Shown here: one piece after another, positions 1 through 8,131 of the stretch | Position numbering within the stretch: position 1 is the stretch's first letter | How the letters are laid out: every line of letters starts with the position of its first letter | Source of the DNA: Blumeriella jaapii | Lineage: Eukaryota; Ascomycota; Leotiomycetes; Helotiales; Drepanopezizaceae | Direction: 5' to 3' | Assembly (NCBI GenBank): GCA_009599575.1 | Contig: VWND01000081.1 | Span: 1-11,198 of the forward strand | DNA: 11,198 nt | Translations under genes and position numbers: made by a program | Notes under the pieces: generated by a model | Database searches by the model: none | What the model saw: the letters and a program-made list of their open reading frames with translations, nothing else | What the model was told of the DNA's origin: nothing

Positions 1-187
1 ATTATACTTTGTAAGAGAAAACATAGCGAATTCGAGCCGAAAGACATCAAAAATTAAGAGATTTCTAAATATTAGCGAGGAAAAATACGAAAAAGCTTAT
101 TGTTTTATTTCGGCGTCTTAAAGCGGAAGGGCTTTCTCCATAAATAAAAAAAGTAATATTTTGTACCCGATCAAAAGAAAATTAACC

Positions 188-1110
188 GCTGTGTATTCTG
201 ACACTTTCGACGATAAATGGAAAAGAAAATGGAGAAAAACCGGCATACGAAGCGACGTTCTACGAATATTCGAATTATATAGAAGATTTTAAAAGATGGA
301 TGTTAAACTTTCTGATGGAATGCGAAATCGAGAAATCGCGGCTTTCGAATTTATACGATACAAAAGCGAAGCAAAAGCCCAGTATTGTATAAATCAGTTA
401 ACGATTTCGTTGCTTATTTGGATTTTAATTTCGAATAGCGTCTTGCAAAATAATAAAACGATGCGCCTAAAAGAAGGATGTTTTTCGTAAAACCTCCGAT
501 TTACTTTTTCGAGAAAAATTATTAAACGAAGTAATATTGCAGCTACAAACTCGTACGAAAAATTAGTTATTAATCGTTCGTGTGTATCGAAAATGCTACA
601 ATAAAAATTATTAACGACGAAACGAAAAATAATAAACGCACGAAACGAACGTCCGTCCCTAAAAAAAAAAGGAAAAAAAAAAACCTTATATTTACCGATT
701 AAAGCTTAAGATACAATCCTAAAACAAATATATAACCGTTTCTCGATTCGAAAATTACGTTCTCAAAAAGAAAAACGAAAGCGAAAAAAAAAAAAAGAAA
801 AAAAAAAACGATAATCCTAACCAAAATCCTTTGGAATCCTAGAACTTTTTAACGACTTTTTTTATTTTTCGAAGTGCAGTCGCTGCTAAAAAAAAAAGCA
901 TCGCATGGCCAAATTGTCCAGAAGTCGAATGTTATAAATGCAATAAAAAAAGGATATATAGCTTTAAATTGCTTCGAAGTTAACAAATCTAAAGATTCGG
1001 GAAAAAGCTTCCGCTCGATTTTTAATTTCGTCGCTGCTAATAAAAATCGAGCGAAAAAAAAAAGCAGCAGAAGAAAATAATAATTTTAATCGAAATTAAA
1101 AAAGCCAAAA
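188..1110 (+). pseudogene. gag remnant with CCHC-type zinc knuckle
   Basis: Gag would package the element RNA into cytoplasmic particles. The clear landmark is a nucleocapsid zinc knuckle at 930-972: Cys codons at 930-932, 939-941 and 970-972, reading CYKCNKK then GYIALNC. The expected His is Tyr (CAC/CAT to TAC/TAT fits RIP). The two halves are in different frames, separated by an A run near 944-950, so at least one indel is present. Upstream, 296-487 is open for 64 residues (NREIAAFEFIRYKSEAK and following) and its position and spacing resemble the helical capsid part of fungal Gypsy Gag, but I cannot align it securely. Bases 490-870 hold no recognisable motif, only A-rich broken sequence. 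The left boundary is arbitrary. Confidence 0.65.
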
Positions 1111-1420
1111 GCGAAACTCGTACGGAACGAGTTTTTATTTTTATCGATTGCGGCGCGGAGAAAAAACTGCGTAATTTAAAAATTATTAATTGAAATATAA
1201 ATAAAAACCAATTTAAAAACGTATTAATTTATTTACGGTTAAGAAAAAAAAAGTAACCATTTACGACACGCATACGCAATTTATTCGCGCCACTGATAAT
1301 TATAAAAATAATTAAAGAAATACAAAAGCGATTTCGTGGCTTGCGATATAAATATTCCAGAAGTTTTATTTATTCTAGGGTTTTTTTTGATTGCGAAATA
1401 TCGACCCTGCTATAAGCTTT
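1110..1420 (+). pseudogene. retroviral-type aspartic protease remnant
   Basis: The protease would cleave the Gag-Pol polyprotein. At 1134-1160 one frame reads FIFIDCGAE, matching the active-site pattern of retroelement proteases (hydrophobic-D-S/T-G-A) with the Asp codon at 1146-1148. The residue after Asp is Cys where Ser or Thr is normal. About 75 codons on, around 1372-1420, a segment beginning ILGFFLIAKYRP resembles the second conserved patch (the ILG motif) of these proteases. Between them the frame is interrupted. Position between the Gag knuckle and reverse transcriptase supports the call. Confidence 0.6.
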
Positions 1421-1559
1421 CGAGCTAAATCGTAGCGATATCCAATCGAATGTTTATAATTTAATTTCGTTATAATTAAACGTTTTAAAAAAAAAATCCA
1501 AAAGAAAGCAAGCGTTTTATATCGTTTTGAAAAAAGCTATTGAAAAACAGCATCAATTA

Positions 1560-2455
1560 CCTTTTTAAATATAACGACTACGCCGACGTATTCGACGATA
1601 CCGCCGCGGTTATTCTAGCTTTTTTTACCATTTTATAAAACATCGAATAAACTTCGCGGAGAAAAAAAACCCCTTTTAAAAACTAGTTTATTTTTTGTCG
1701 GAATCTAAATTCACCGAATTGCGCGAATATTTCGATTCGAGCTTAAAAAAAAGTTGGATAAAAAGATTTACTAGCTTTGCCGGCGCACCGGTAATATTTA
1801 TACCGAAAAAAGACGGGAGTTTACGATTATGCGTCGATTATAAAGGTCTAAACGCAATTACGGTTAAAAATCGAACTCTTTTACCTTTTTATCAGCGAAA
1901 TTTTTGGATCGTTTTTTGAAAAAAGCTAAAATATTTATTAAACTAGATCTTATTTGGGCGTATTACCGCTTTCGAATAAAAAAGGGAAATAAATGGAAGA
2001 CTGCGTTTCGCATTCGTTACGAACATTTCGAATATTGCGTATTACTTTTCGGCCTTTCGAACGCATCAGCAATTTTTTAAGCATATATTAATTAAATTTT
2101 AGTCGGTTTAGTGGATATTACGTATATAATTTACTTCGACGATATTTTAATATTTTTTCAAAAAACTCCGACGATTATATAAACGCGGTAAAAAAAGTTT
2201 TCGAAAGATTCCGTATTAATAAACTTTACGAAAATCTGAAAAAATATGCTTTCGATACGAATACGGTTAAGTTCCTAGGCTTCGTCGTTACTTTTACGGG
2301 AATTGAGATGGACCCAAGGAAAATAAATAATATTCGGAAATGGCCTTTTTTTTATTACGTGGCGAGATATTCAAATGTTTTTTGGGTTTCATTAATTTTT
2401 ACAAACGTTTTATTAAAAACTACGCTAAGCTTTGCCGATTTATTATAAATTTTTT
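1560..2455 (+). pseudogene. reverse transcriptase (Ty3/Gypsy) remnant in several frames
   Basis: This would copy element RNA into cDNA. Just upstream, 1564-1620 reads KYNDYADVFDD, the linker usual before Gypsy RT. Bases 1695-1919 carry [14 protein letters not shown], then [18 protein letters not shown], the diagnostic N-terminal fingers motif. The frame then changes: 1925-2160 reads [17 protein letters not shown] with the first catalytic Asp at 1946-1948, a stop at 2078 where Gln is expected, and the YFDD box at 2132-2143 (YLDD in most relatives). A further shift in the A-rich stretch 2161-2196 opens 2197-2343 (KFLGFVV, GIEMDPRKI), and another frame continues FLGFINFYKRFIKNYAKL to about 2435. 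The palm acids are retained, but stops and shifts make it inactive. Confidence 0.92.
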
Positions 2456-2559
2456 AAAAAGGAATACAACGAAAAAAAGATATCGGGGCCCTTTTCGTTT
2501 TTTTTTATTCGAAGCGAAGCTCGCTTTTTTATTTTTAAAAGAAAAGTTTTGCTAAGCAC

Positions 2560-2985
2560 CGATTTTACGCTATTTCGATCTTCGATTGAAAATTTAAATC
2601 GAAACAGACGCTTCGAAGTTCGTTATAAGCGGAATATTATTTTAATTATTCGGCGAAAGTGCGAAGGTACGTTAGCATCCTATCGCGTATTATTCGAAAA
2701 AGCTTTTTTTTTATAAAACAAAAAATACGAGGTCTACGACGCTAAGCTAATAGCTATAGTTTACGCTTTCAAACAATAGAGCTAATATTTACGTAGCGCT
2801 TTCGACGTTATTATTATACGTATAAATTATTATAATCTGAAATACTTTCTTACGAAAAAACGTTTAAAACGGACGCCAAGCGAAATGGGCCGACGAGCTA
2901 GCTGAATACGATTTTGCAATCGAATATAAAACAGAAGTTTTTAATCCGGCGGATGGTTTTTTTCGCCGGCCAGATTTAAAAGAAA
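2560..2985 (+). pseudogene. RNase H and connection domain remnant
   Basis: RNase H would remove the RNA strand after reverse transcription. Bases 2598-2642 read IETDASKFVISGILF, containing the first catalytic Asp motif (TDAS) at about 2604-2615. Bases 2719-2775 read KYEVYDAKLIAIVYAFKQ, which carries the second conserved helix; the usual Glu of this motif (E-L-L/A-I-V) is Lys here, again a G to A change. A stop follows at 2776. Bases 2889-2977 read ADELAEYDFAIEYK and then NPADGFFRRPD, the typical end of RNase H leading into integrase. The stretch 2985-3390 is broken and I cannot assign it beyond the linker to integrase. Confidence 0.88.
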
Positions 2986-3389
2986 ATTTAGAAAAAAATA
3001 ACGAACAGCTGCCTACGCTGCATCGTAAGTTAAGATTAGTTTATTTGAGAAATTCTAAGATGTTTTCCGCAGTAAAAACACGTTTAAAATCGGAGCATGG
3101 ACTATTTCGCGCCGATAAGTATTCGGAATTTTTGTTGACGGGATCAGAAGGTAAAAAGCAAGCGGGGAAAAGCTAAATAAAAGGCTTTTTCGCCGGACTG
3201 TTTTTTTTGCTGGTGTTACTGATTGCAACACAATATATACCACGGAGCGTAGCCGCTGTGTTGTTACAATCCGAAACGGCTAATAACGAGCTAGCAGAAT
3301 CGATTTATAAGACTATTTTTAAATTGCAAAAATTTGATTTTTTTATATTACAAAGGACGTACGAATCGGCTTCGCAAAGCAGTCGAGCC

Positions 3390-4410
3390 GGGTCCGAAGG
3401 ATATTGGCGTATAGGTCAAAATGAATTATTACGTTACAAAAAACGTGCGTATATTCCGAATAAAAGCGCTATTAAAAGCGAGATATTAAAGATTAATTAC
3501 GACGATCCGACCGCCGGCTATTAGAGCTTTCGGCGAAACGCTAAAATTGGTCGAAAAAAAGTATTTTTGGCCTGGTTTACGAGGCGACGTAAAGCGTTAC
3601 GTTAATACGTATGGAGAATGTCAGAAAGGCAAGCCTAGAAGGCACCGACCCTATGGCGAGTTAGCCCCCTTTTTTCGATTTCTACGAAAACTTTGGGGAA
3701 AAGATAATTATAAACTTTATTACGGGTTTATTTTTTAATAAAAAACGAGGTCGTATTTACGATTTTATATTTGTTATAATAAACCGATATACGAAGCTGT
3801 CGAAATATATATTAATACAAAAAACGATTTCAGTCCTAGATTTAGCTAAGATATTTATACAGCACGTTTATAAAGATTTTGGTTTGTTCTAAAAGAATTA
3901 TTATAAACAAAAGGTCAGTTTTTATTAATAAATTTTGGTTTTTAGTAATGTTTCATTTACAAATACGACGTCGATTAAGCATCGCTTTTTATTTTTAGAC
4001 CGATGGCCAAACGAAACGTCAAAATCAAATTTTAGAATTTTATTTTCGTACGTATTGCGATTATCGACAAAACGATTAAGTTATAAAGCTTGCTTTAGCC
4101 GAGTTTACGTATAATAATTCGATATACGCTTTTACGGGTTTTACTTTTTTTTCGCATGTTATACGGCTTTTACTCAGAACTTGGGCAGCAACGTCGAGAG
4201 CGACGTCGTAAAAAAGGGGGGTATCGTCAGCGGAAAAACGAGTTAAAATATTGCAAAAGAAAAAGAAGTATTTAGTAAAAAGCTAAAAGAAGCCAACGCG
4301 AATTATAAAAGATTCTACGACGCTAAATATAAAAAGACTAGATTTCAAATAAGCGACAAAATGTTATTATCGACCAAAAACCTTCGATAGCTGCGATTTT
4401 TTCGAAAGCT
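3390..4410 (+). pseudogene. integrase remnant (HHCC, D,D-35-E core, GPY-like tail), catalytic triad lost
   Basis: Integrase would insert the cDNA into the chromosome. The zinc-binding domain is visible as LLRYKKRAYIPNKSAI (3428-3475) and YDDPTAGY (3499-3522), where His ligands appear as Tyr or Asn, followed by KKYFWPGLRGDVKRYV (3553-3600) and TYGECQKGKPRRHRPYGEL, where the first Cys of CxxC is Tyr. In the catalytic core the frame moves to INFITGLF (3710-3733), INKRSVFINKFW (3903-3938) and TDGQTKRQNQI (3999-4031). Expected D, D and E are N (3713-3715), N (3906-3908) and K (4014-4016); the last two are 36 codons apart in one frame, the exact D-35-E spacing. The C-terminal domain is seen at 4290-4386 (NANYKRFYDAKYKKTRF, then LLSTKNL). 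Nonfunctional. Confidence 0.92.
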
Positions 4411-4569
4411 TTTAAATAAAATATCTAGAGCTTTTCAAAATCAAGCGAGTTATATATAAGCAAAGCACGGCCAAGCTTATTAATTCGAGCTCCCTTTTTA
4501 ATATCGTATTCACGATACTTTCCACGTTTTTCTATTAAAACCTTAGCAAAATCGAAACGATACCGAGCC

Positions 4570-4770
4570 GAAGAATAGTATAATAAAATTCTAAAAATCA
4601 GAAAAAATACGAGGTTTAAATTAATATAAGCTTATAAAAATACAAAAAAAGGCCGATATTATTTGATGCGATACAAAAAGGCTATTTATCAAGCGAAGAT
4701 TTTTTTAAAGCCAGAAAACCATTTTACGAACGCAAAAAAGATTGTAAAAAAATACTTGAAAAATACGATA
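4570..4770 (+). pseudogene. chromodomain remnant at the Pol C-terminus
   Basis: In chromoviruses a chromodomain fused to integrase is thought to steer insertion to chromatin with methylated histone H3. In one continuous frame (4570-4770) I read a start matching EEW-aromatic-xEKIL with the Trp as stop (TAG at 4576-4578) then YNKILKIR, a second stop near 4627, and YYLMRYKKAIYQAKIFLKP, ENHFTNAKKIVKKYL. This follows the chromodomain pattern YLV+W+GY...TWEP.ENL.NA..LV..YL; the WKGY Trp is Tyr here, the TWEP Trp is Phe. Assignment rests on that spacing and on position right after the integrase tail. Bases 4771-4860 continue open to a stop at 4858 with a basic tail. Confidence 0.75.
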
Positions 4771-4860
4771 AATAATAGCAACGGAGCAGTAACGAATGCG
4801 CGCCGTAGAAGTAAGAAAAAGAAAATAAAAACACTTAGAAAACCCCAGAACCGCCGCTAA

Positions 4861-6006
4861 GCCAATTTATTTTTATTATCGTTATTTTTTTTTTTTTATT
4901 TCCATCGCCATCTTTTTTCAAACTCAGAAGCAGCGGCAGGCTAAAAAGAATTAATACTAGACGAATTCGCAGAATATTCGACTTATCCTAATTAAAGCTT
5001 CTACGATAGCCGTAATCGAATCCTGAATTGCAATTACGATATTTTCGTAAAAATCCAGAATTTAATCCAATTGGTCAAAATAAGTCCGAGCGACGTTTTC
5101 GAAACGTCGGAAAATACGTTTTATATTGGCGTCGTTAGAAAAAGGGGCCGGCGCAGCCAAAGCCCCCAAAACAGCAGCAGCCGCCAAACCGGCAGAAAAA
5201 CGGGCGCAACAGCAGCGGCGGCAGTCCGAGCCGCGGCGCGATTCGTACGATTTCCGATTATTATATAAAAGCCGAAGCGTCACTCTTTTTTAAACGATTT
5301 ATATAAGCGTCGTAAATAATAAAATCGACAAAAGTCTTAGCAAAAGCTTTGGCTTCGGCAGCAAAAGAAGAAAAAGCGGCAGCGGCGATAGCAGCGTCGA
5401 AACGATTTATAAAATCGTTAAAGCCCGCGAAAAAAAGATTTGCGCCTCGATAGCGCGTACGGCAAAAACTTGTAATTAATTAAAAGCGAGTTCGAGTAAA
5501 AGTTTAGAAGATTTACAGAAAAGCATTAAGTGTGCGAAGCTTTGCAGCGGTTGCATTTTACGCTGGAAAGTTCGAAAACGCAAAAGGGCAAAAAGTCCGC
5601 TGTGATGCTTTCGCGTAAAATCAGGCAGGGGGGCGCACCGAAGGCAGATAAAAATCAAGGGCATTTTAAGAGTTCGCGGCGAACGCGGCGAAAGATAATT
5701 AATTAAAATAAAAGAAAGCTGATAAAAAAATAAAAAAAAAAAAAAAAAAAAAGAAGTTAAGCAGGAAATAACGGCCATTTTAAAAAAAAAAAGGCCTTTT
5801 CAACAACGAAGATGCGAAGCGCTATCGAAAATAAAAAAAACAGAATAGCAAAAAAACAGCCATAATTCACGACCGAAAGCGAAAAAAAACAGCTATAATT
5901 CACGACCAAAAGCGGAAGAAACCGCACGTTATTTCGAAGGCGTAACGCACGCTATATACGGAAGCGTACGCATAAAGAAATCAGTCGCTTTTGGGAACCA
6001 AAGGCC
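4861..6006 (+). other. Unassigned 1.1 kb segment between chromodomain and polypurine tract
   Basis: This stretch is longer than the short noncoding spacer usual at this place. The plus strand is strongly A- and purine-rich and contains Ala/Lys/Glu-rich open bits such as AKALASAAKEEKAAAAI near 5341-5393, SLEDLQKSIKCAKLCSGC near 5503-5556 with three closely spaced Cys, and a final frame reading KEISRFWEPKA that stops just before the polypurine tract (about 5976-6009). An antisense frame, 5283 down to about 4985, is also fairly free of stops (FENVARTYFDQLD). I recognise no family on either strand. It could be a third element ORF or a nested older insertion. There is an A21 run at 5731-5751. Confidence 0.5.
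5848..5914 (+). repeat. Tandem duplication of a 33-bp unit
   Basis: Two adjacent copies (about 5848-5880 and 5881-5914) share CATAATTCACGACC and CTATAATTCACGACC cores, each following an A run and GC. They differ mainly by C/T and G/A changes, as expected if RIP or decay hit them after duplication. The duplication lies inside the unassigned segment of the retroelement. Confidence 0.85.
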
Positions 6007-6018
6007 TAAAAGAGGGGG
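6007..6018 (+). promoter_or_regulatory. Polypurine tract (plus-strand primer) of the retroelement
   Basis: TAAAAGAGGGGG lies three bases before the inferred LTR start. A purine run ending in G's directly upstream of the 3' LTR is the RNase H-resistant primer for plus-strand DNA synthesis in LTR elements. Its position fixes the left edge of the 3' LTR. Confidence 0.8.
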
Positions 6019-6021
6019 TAA

Positions 6022-6434
6022 TATCAGGAATCAATATTACGTGTATAAATCAGGTGATCCGCCAAAACCCTTTGCCTTCTACCAATCTTCGAATAATATT
6101 CTCTGCGGATAGGCCGTGGGGGCCGGATAGTGCTGTAAAAGCTGGAAATAATATTTAGGTAAAACATTTTATAGAAGTGATTGCTAAAAAACCAGTTATT
6201 AGGGTTATATTAAAAAGGATTAAGAAAAGGTCGGGATAGGGGCTGGAAAGCATACTAAATAGGATTCGCCTGGTTTCCTGGGGAATATTCTTCTCGAGGG
6301 CTCCACCCCTTCTTTTGTACTTATACACGCCTTTTACTAGAAATGTAGAAGGTAGAGATCAGCCTGACTATCAACCCAATCTTATCTGAGCTCTATTGTC
6401 TGAACTAGTATTTCCCTGCCTTTCAATCCTTACA
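6022..6434 (+). repeat. 3' long terminal repeat, about 413 bp
   Basis: The left edge TATCAGGAATC follows the polypurine tract; an intact LTR would start TG, so the second base may be a G to A change. The right edge CCTTACA ends in CA. The right edge is independently supported because the sequence from 6435 onward matches another copy of host DNA at 6697. A TATA-like TATAAAT lies at 6044-6050. The sequence is clearly less AT-rich and has normal CpA (four in 6022-6081) compared with the interior. The 5' partner is not in the window, so edges cannot be proven by LTR comparison. Confidence 0.75.
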
Positions 6435-6537
6435 GTAATTTTTTTTTCGGCTGCTTGAAATCTACCTTGGCTGTGTACTATTGACTCTCTTGGCTGCACG
6501 GGGGGTGCAGAGACCTTTTGCACCCTACTGTACAGTA
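6435..6537 (+). repeat. Direct repeat copy A with internal hairpin
   Basis: This ~103 bp segment matches 6697-6796 almost base for base: GTAATTTTTT, then CGGCTGCTTGAAATCTACC, TTGACT-TCTTGGCTGCA, GGGTGCAGAGAC and TTTTTGCACC. It holds a 7-bp stem GGGTGCA (6503-6509) and TGCACCC (6519-6525) around a 9-base loop, and a 12-bp palindrome TACTGTACAGTA (6526-6537). Copy A starts at the first base after the LTR, so the retroelement is inserted within or at the edge of this repeat. The nature of the repeat is unknown. Confidence 0.88.
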
Positions 6538-6696
6538 CAACGCTTTTTAGCTTTGGCAATTACGTTTACGGTACGAATCGTTGGAAAAGAAATATAAGAC
6601 TAAATTTAAAAAATATTTCGATTTAACGAGTTTTGAAAGAGTTGGAGCATATTCACCACGTGCTAAACATGGCGGAATTTTTCAGCTTAAAACTTG
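6538..6696. other. Spacer between direct repeats, no gene seen
   Basis: 159 bases of moderately AT-rich sequence separate the two repeat copies. I find no open frame, no RNA gene and no inverted termini. It could be original flanking DNA carried in a larger tandem unit of about 262 bp. Confidence 0.5.
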
Positions 6697-6796
6697 GTAA
6701 TTTTTTCTCGGCTGCTTGAAATCTACCTTGGCTGTACTGTTGACTATCTTGGCTGCAAGGGGGTGCAGAGACTTTTTGCACCATACTGTTTGTACT
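6697..6796 (+). repeat. Direct repeat copy B with conserved hairpin
   Basis: Second copy of the repeat at 6435-6537, offset by 262 bp. The hairpin is kept: GGTGCA (6762-6767) and TGCACC (6777-6782) with a 9-base loop; the outermost pair of copy A is lost. The 12-bp palindrome of copy A is not kept. The repeat lies between the retroelement and the GC-rich domain. Confidence 0.88.
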
Positions 6797-6850
6797 GACT
6801 GTACTGTCCCGACCTGACTGACGGCTGCGCTCCCGTACTCAGCTCAGGAC

Positions 6851-6927
6851 GGATCGACTGCGGATCGACTACGGATCGACTACTGATCTGACGACCGACG
6901 ACCGACGACTGACGACCGACGACCGAT
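6851..6927 (+). repeat. Short tandem repeats at the AT/GC boundary
   Basis: Three tandem 11-bp units GGATCGACTRC (6851-6883) are followed by about five GACGACC/GACGACT units (6890-6927). They mark the first GC-rich bases after the element and begin the chain of simple repeats that fills the leader of the downstream gene. Confidence 0.9.
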
Positions 6928-7713
6928 AACCATTTCCAACCTCCGACCTCATCCCTCCTCCCTCCTCCCCTAGTGGATCCTCGTCTCTTCGTTCGTTCCG
7001 TCCGTCCTCTCTCTTCCTCTTCCTCTTCTTCCTCTGTCTCTTTCTCTCTTCTCTTTCTCTTTCTCTTCTCCTTCCTTCTCCTTCTCCCTCTCCCTCTCCT
7101 CTCCCTCTCCTTCCCACTCCCTACCCCCCCCGCCCGGCATCAACTTCTTCTTCTCGGCTGCTACTGTACTGCCACTGCTACTGTGCTGCTACTGCTACTC
7201 TACTGCTACTGCTGCATTTTGATTCGCCGTCCCGATCCCGATCCAGATCCCGGTCCCGATCCCGATCCCGCATCGTGTGCCCTTCCCACACAGGCGCGGC
7301 CTCGTGGGCTCGTGGTCGTCGTCGCGTCCTCGTCGTCGTCGTCCTGGTCATCGTCGCCGTCATCGTCGCCGTCGTCGTCGTCAACCCTTTTTTCTCGTCC
7401 CATCTTCTTGGCTGGGCACGCGAGCGAGCGAGCCCGCGAGTGAACGCGCCGTGCTGCTGCTGGTCCTGGTGCTGGTGCTGGTCCTAGTCCTGGTCCTGGT
7501 CCTGGTCCTGGTCCTCGTGTGGCTGCTAGTGAGACCGGAAAACCTCGAGTCCCCCAATTCTTCCCGAGTGCGCCGCCCACGTCCCCCTCCACCTCTACCT
7601 CACCAGGTACATACTTACTGGACACGCAGCACCCGCAGCACTCACTCTACCGGACCGGACTGGACCGGACGGGGCTGGACGGTACATACGGGACTGCACA
7701 TCCATCGCAGCAG

Positions 7714-7945
7714 GTGAGCAACGGTCCCCGTTTTTCTGCTCCCCGCCGACCGACCGTCGGACCGCCTGCCTTTCTTTCCGCGCCCAACCTTCCTCGATGG
7801 ACAGTCCTCCTGTACACTCATCCACTCGCGCACTCACTCACTCTCACACTCACACACACCTACCCACACACACGAGACCCATCAACTCTGGTGCGCCCGC
7901 CATCCAGCTGTTGAGACCGTCGACTAACACATGTCGTGGTCATAG
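7714..7945 (+). other. Predicted 5' UTR intron, 232 bp
   Basis: A strong donor CAG|GTGAGC at 7711-7719 pairs with the branch-like sequence GACTAACAC (7922-7930) and acceptor CATAG at 7941-7945, with 17 bases between the CTAAC box and the AG. Removing it takes out the only two leader ATGs. No transcript evidence is available. Confidence 0.5.
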
Positions 7946-8090
7946 AATCCTCCTCCTGCCCGACCCCTGCTGTCCTCGACGCTCTTTACCCCTTTCCCCT
8001 CCCTCGCCCCCCCACCCAACACGCGCGCATCGAACAGCACGGCCGGCTCCAGTTTTCGACCAGTTTCTTCTTCCCCTTCCCCTTCAGCCG

Positions 8091-8116
8091 AAAAAAAAAA
8101 AAAAAAAAAAAAAAAA
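8091..8116 (+). repeat. A26 run in the leader, 15 bases before the start codon
   Basis: Twenty-six consecutive A's end 15 bases upstream of ATG (8132). Since no intron is evident after 7945, this run should be in the mature mRNA. Length may be imprecise because homopolymers sequence badly. Confidence 0.9.
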
Positions 8117-8131
8117 CCCCCTTACAAAAAC

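Larger units (their letters stand above)
1..6434 (+). mobile_element. RIP-degraded Ty3/Gypsy chromovirus (LTR retrotransposon), 5' end outside window
   Basis: Remnants of Gag, protease, reverse transcriptase, RNase H, integrase and a chromodomain follow one another on the plus strand in Ty3/Gypsy order and end in a polypurine tract and a 3' LTR. Integrase after RNase H excludes a Copia element; a chromodomain after integrase marks the chromovirus branch. The DNA is very AT-rich. CpA is scarce while CpG persists: by eye 2161-2220 has no CpA and six CpG. Many stops fall where Gln or Trp would be expected. This is the pattern RIP leaves. No reading frame stays open through any one domain set, so the element is dead. 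The 5' LTR and primer binding site must lie upstream of base 1. The family name is unknown. Confidence 0.95.
6928..8131 (+). promoter_or_regulatory. Promoter and 5' leader of the downstream gene, microsatellite-rich and nearly ATG-free
   Basis: No coding gene is credible here; open frames are translations of simple repeats. A CT-rich tract (about 6990-7110), common near fungal transcription starts, is followed by different repeats: CTACTG (7148-7215), CCCGAT (7228-7272), TCG triplets (7314-7382), TGGTCC (7452-7515), GGACC (7650-7680) and CACT/CA (7823-7873). From 6672 to 8131 the plus strand has only two ATGs, at 7797 and 7931, and both lie in a predicted intron (7714-7945). The spliced leader would then reach the start codon at 8132 without an upstream ATG. 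No TATA box or start site can be fixed by eye. Confidence 0.6.

Noticed and set aside
5062..5283. Antisense 73-codon ORF with a Cys/Arg/Ala stretch
   Set aside because: The start is not convincing and the Ala-rich part comes from GCAGCAGC-like repeats; kept only as a remark on the unassigned segment.
1..6000. Repeated short words such as TTCGA and CGAA suggesting a CRISPR-like array
   Set aside because: They are scattered, without fixed spacing, and result from RIP leaving C mainly in CpG.
6435..6796. Direct repeats read as a solo LTR pair or a small LTR element
   Set aside because: No TG...CA ends, no primer site or polypurine tract between them, and the spacer has no coding trace.
6973..7443. 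Open frame of 156 codons rich in Ser and Leu
   Set aside because: It has no ATG start and is a translation of CT, CTG and CCCGAT repeats; overlapping frames on both strands are equally open.
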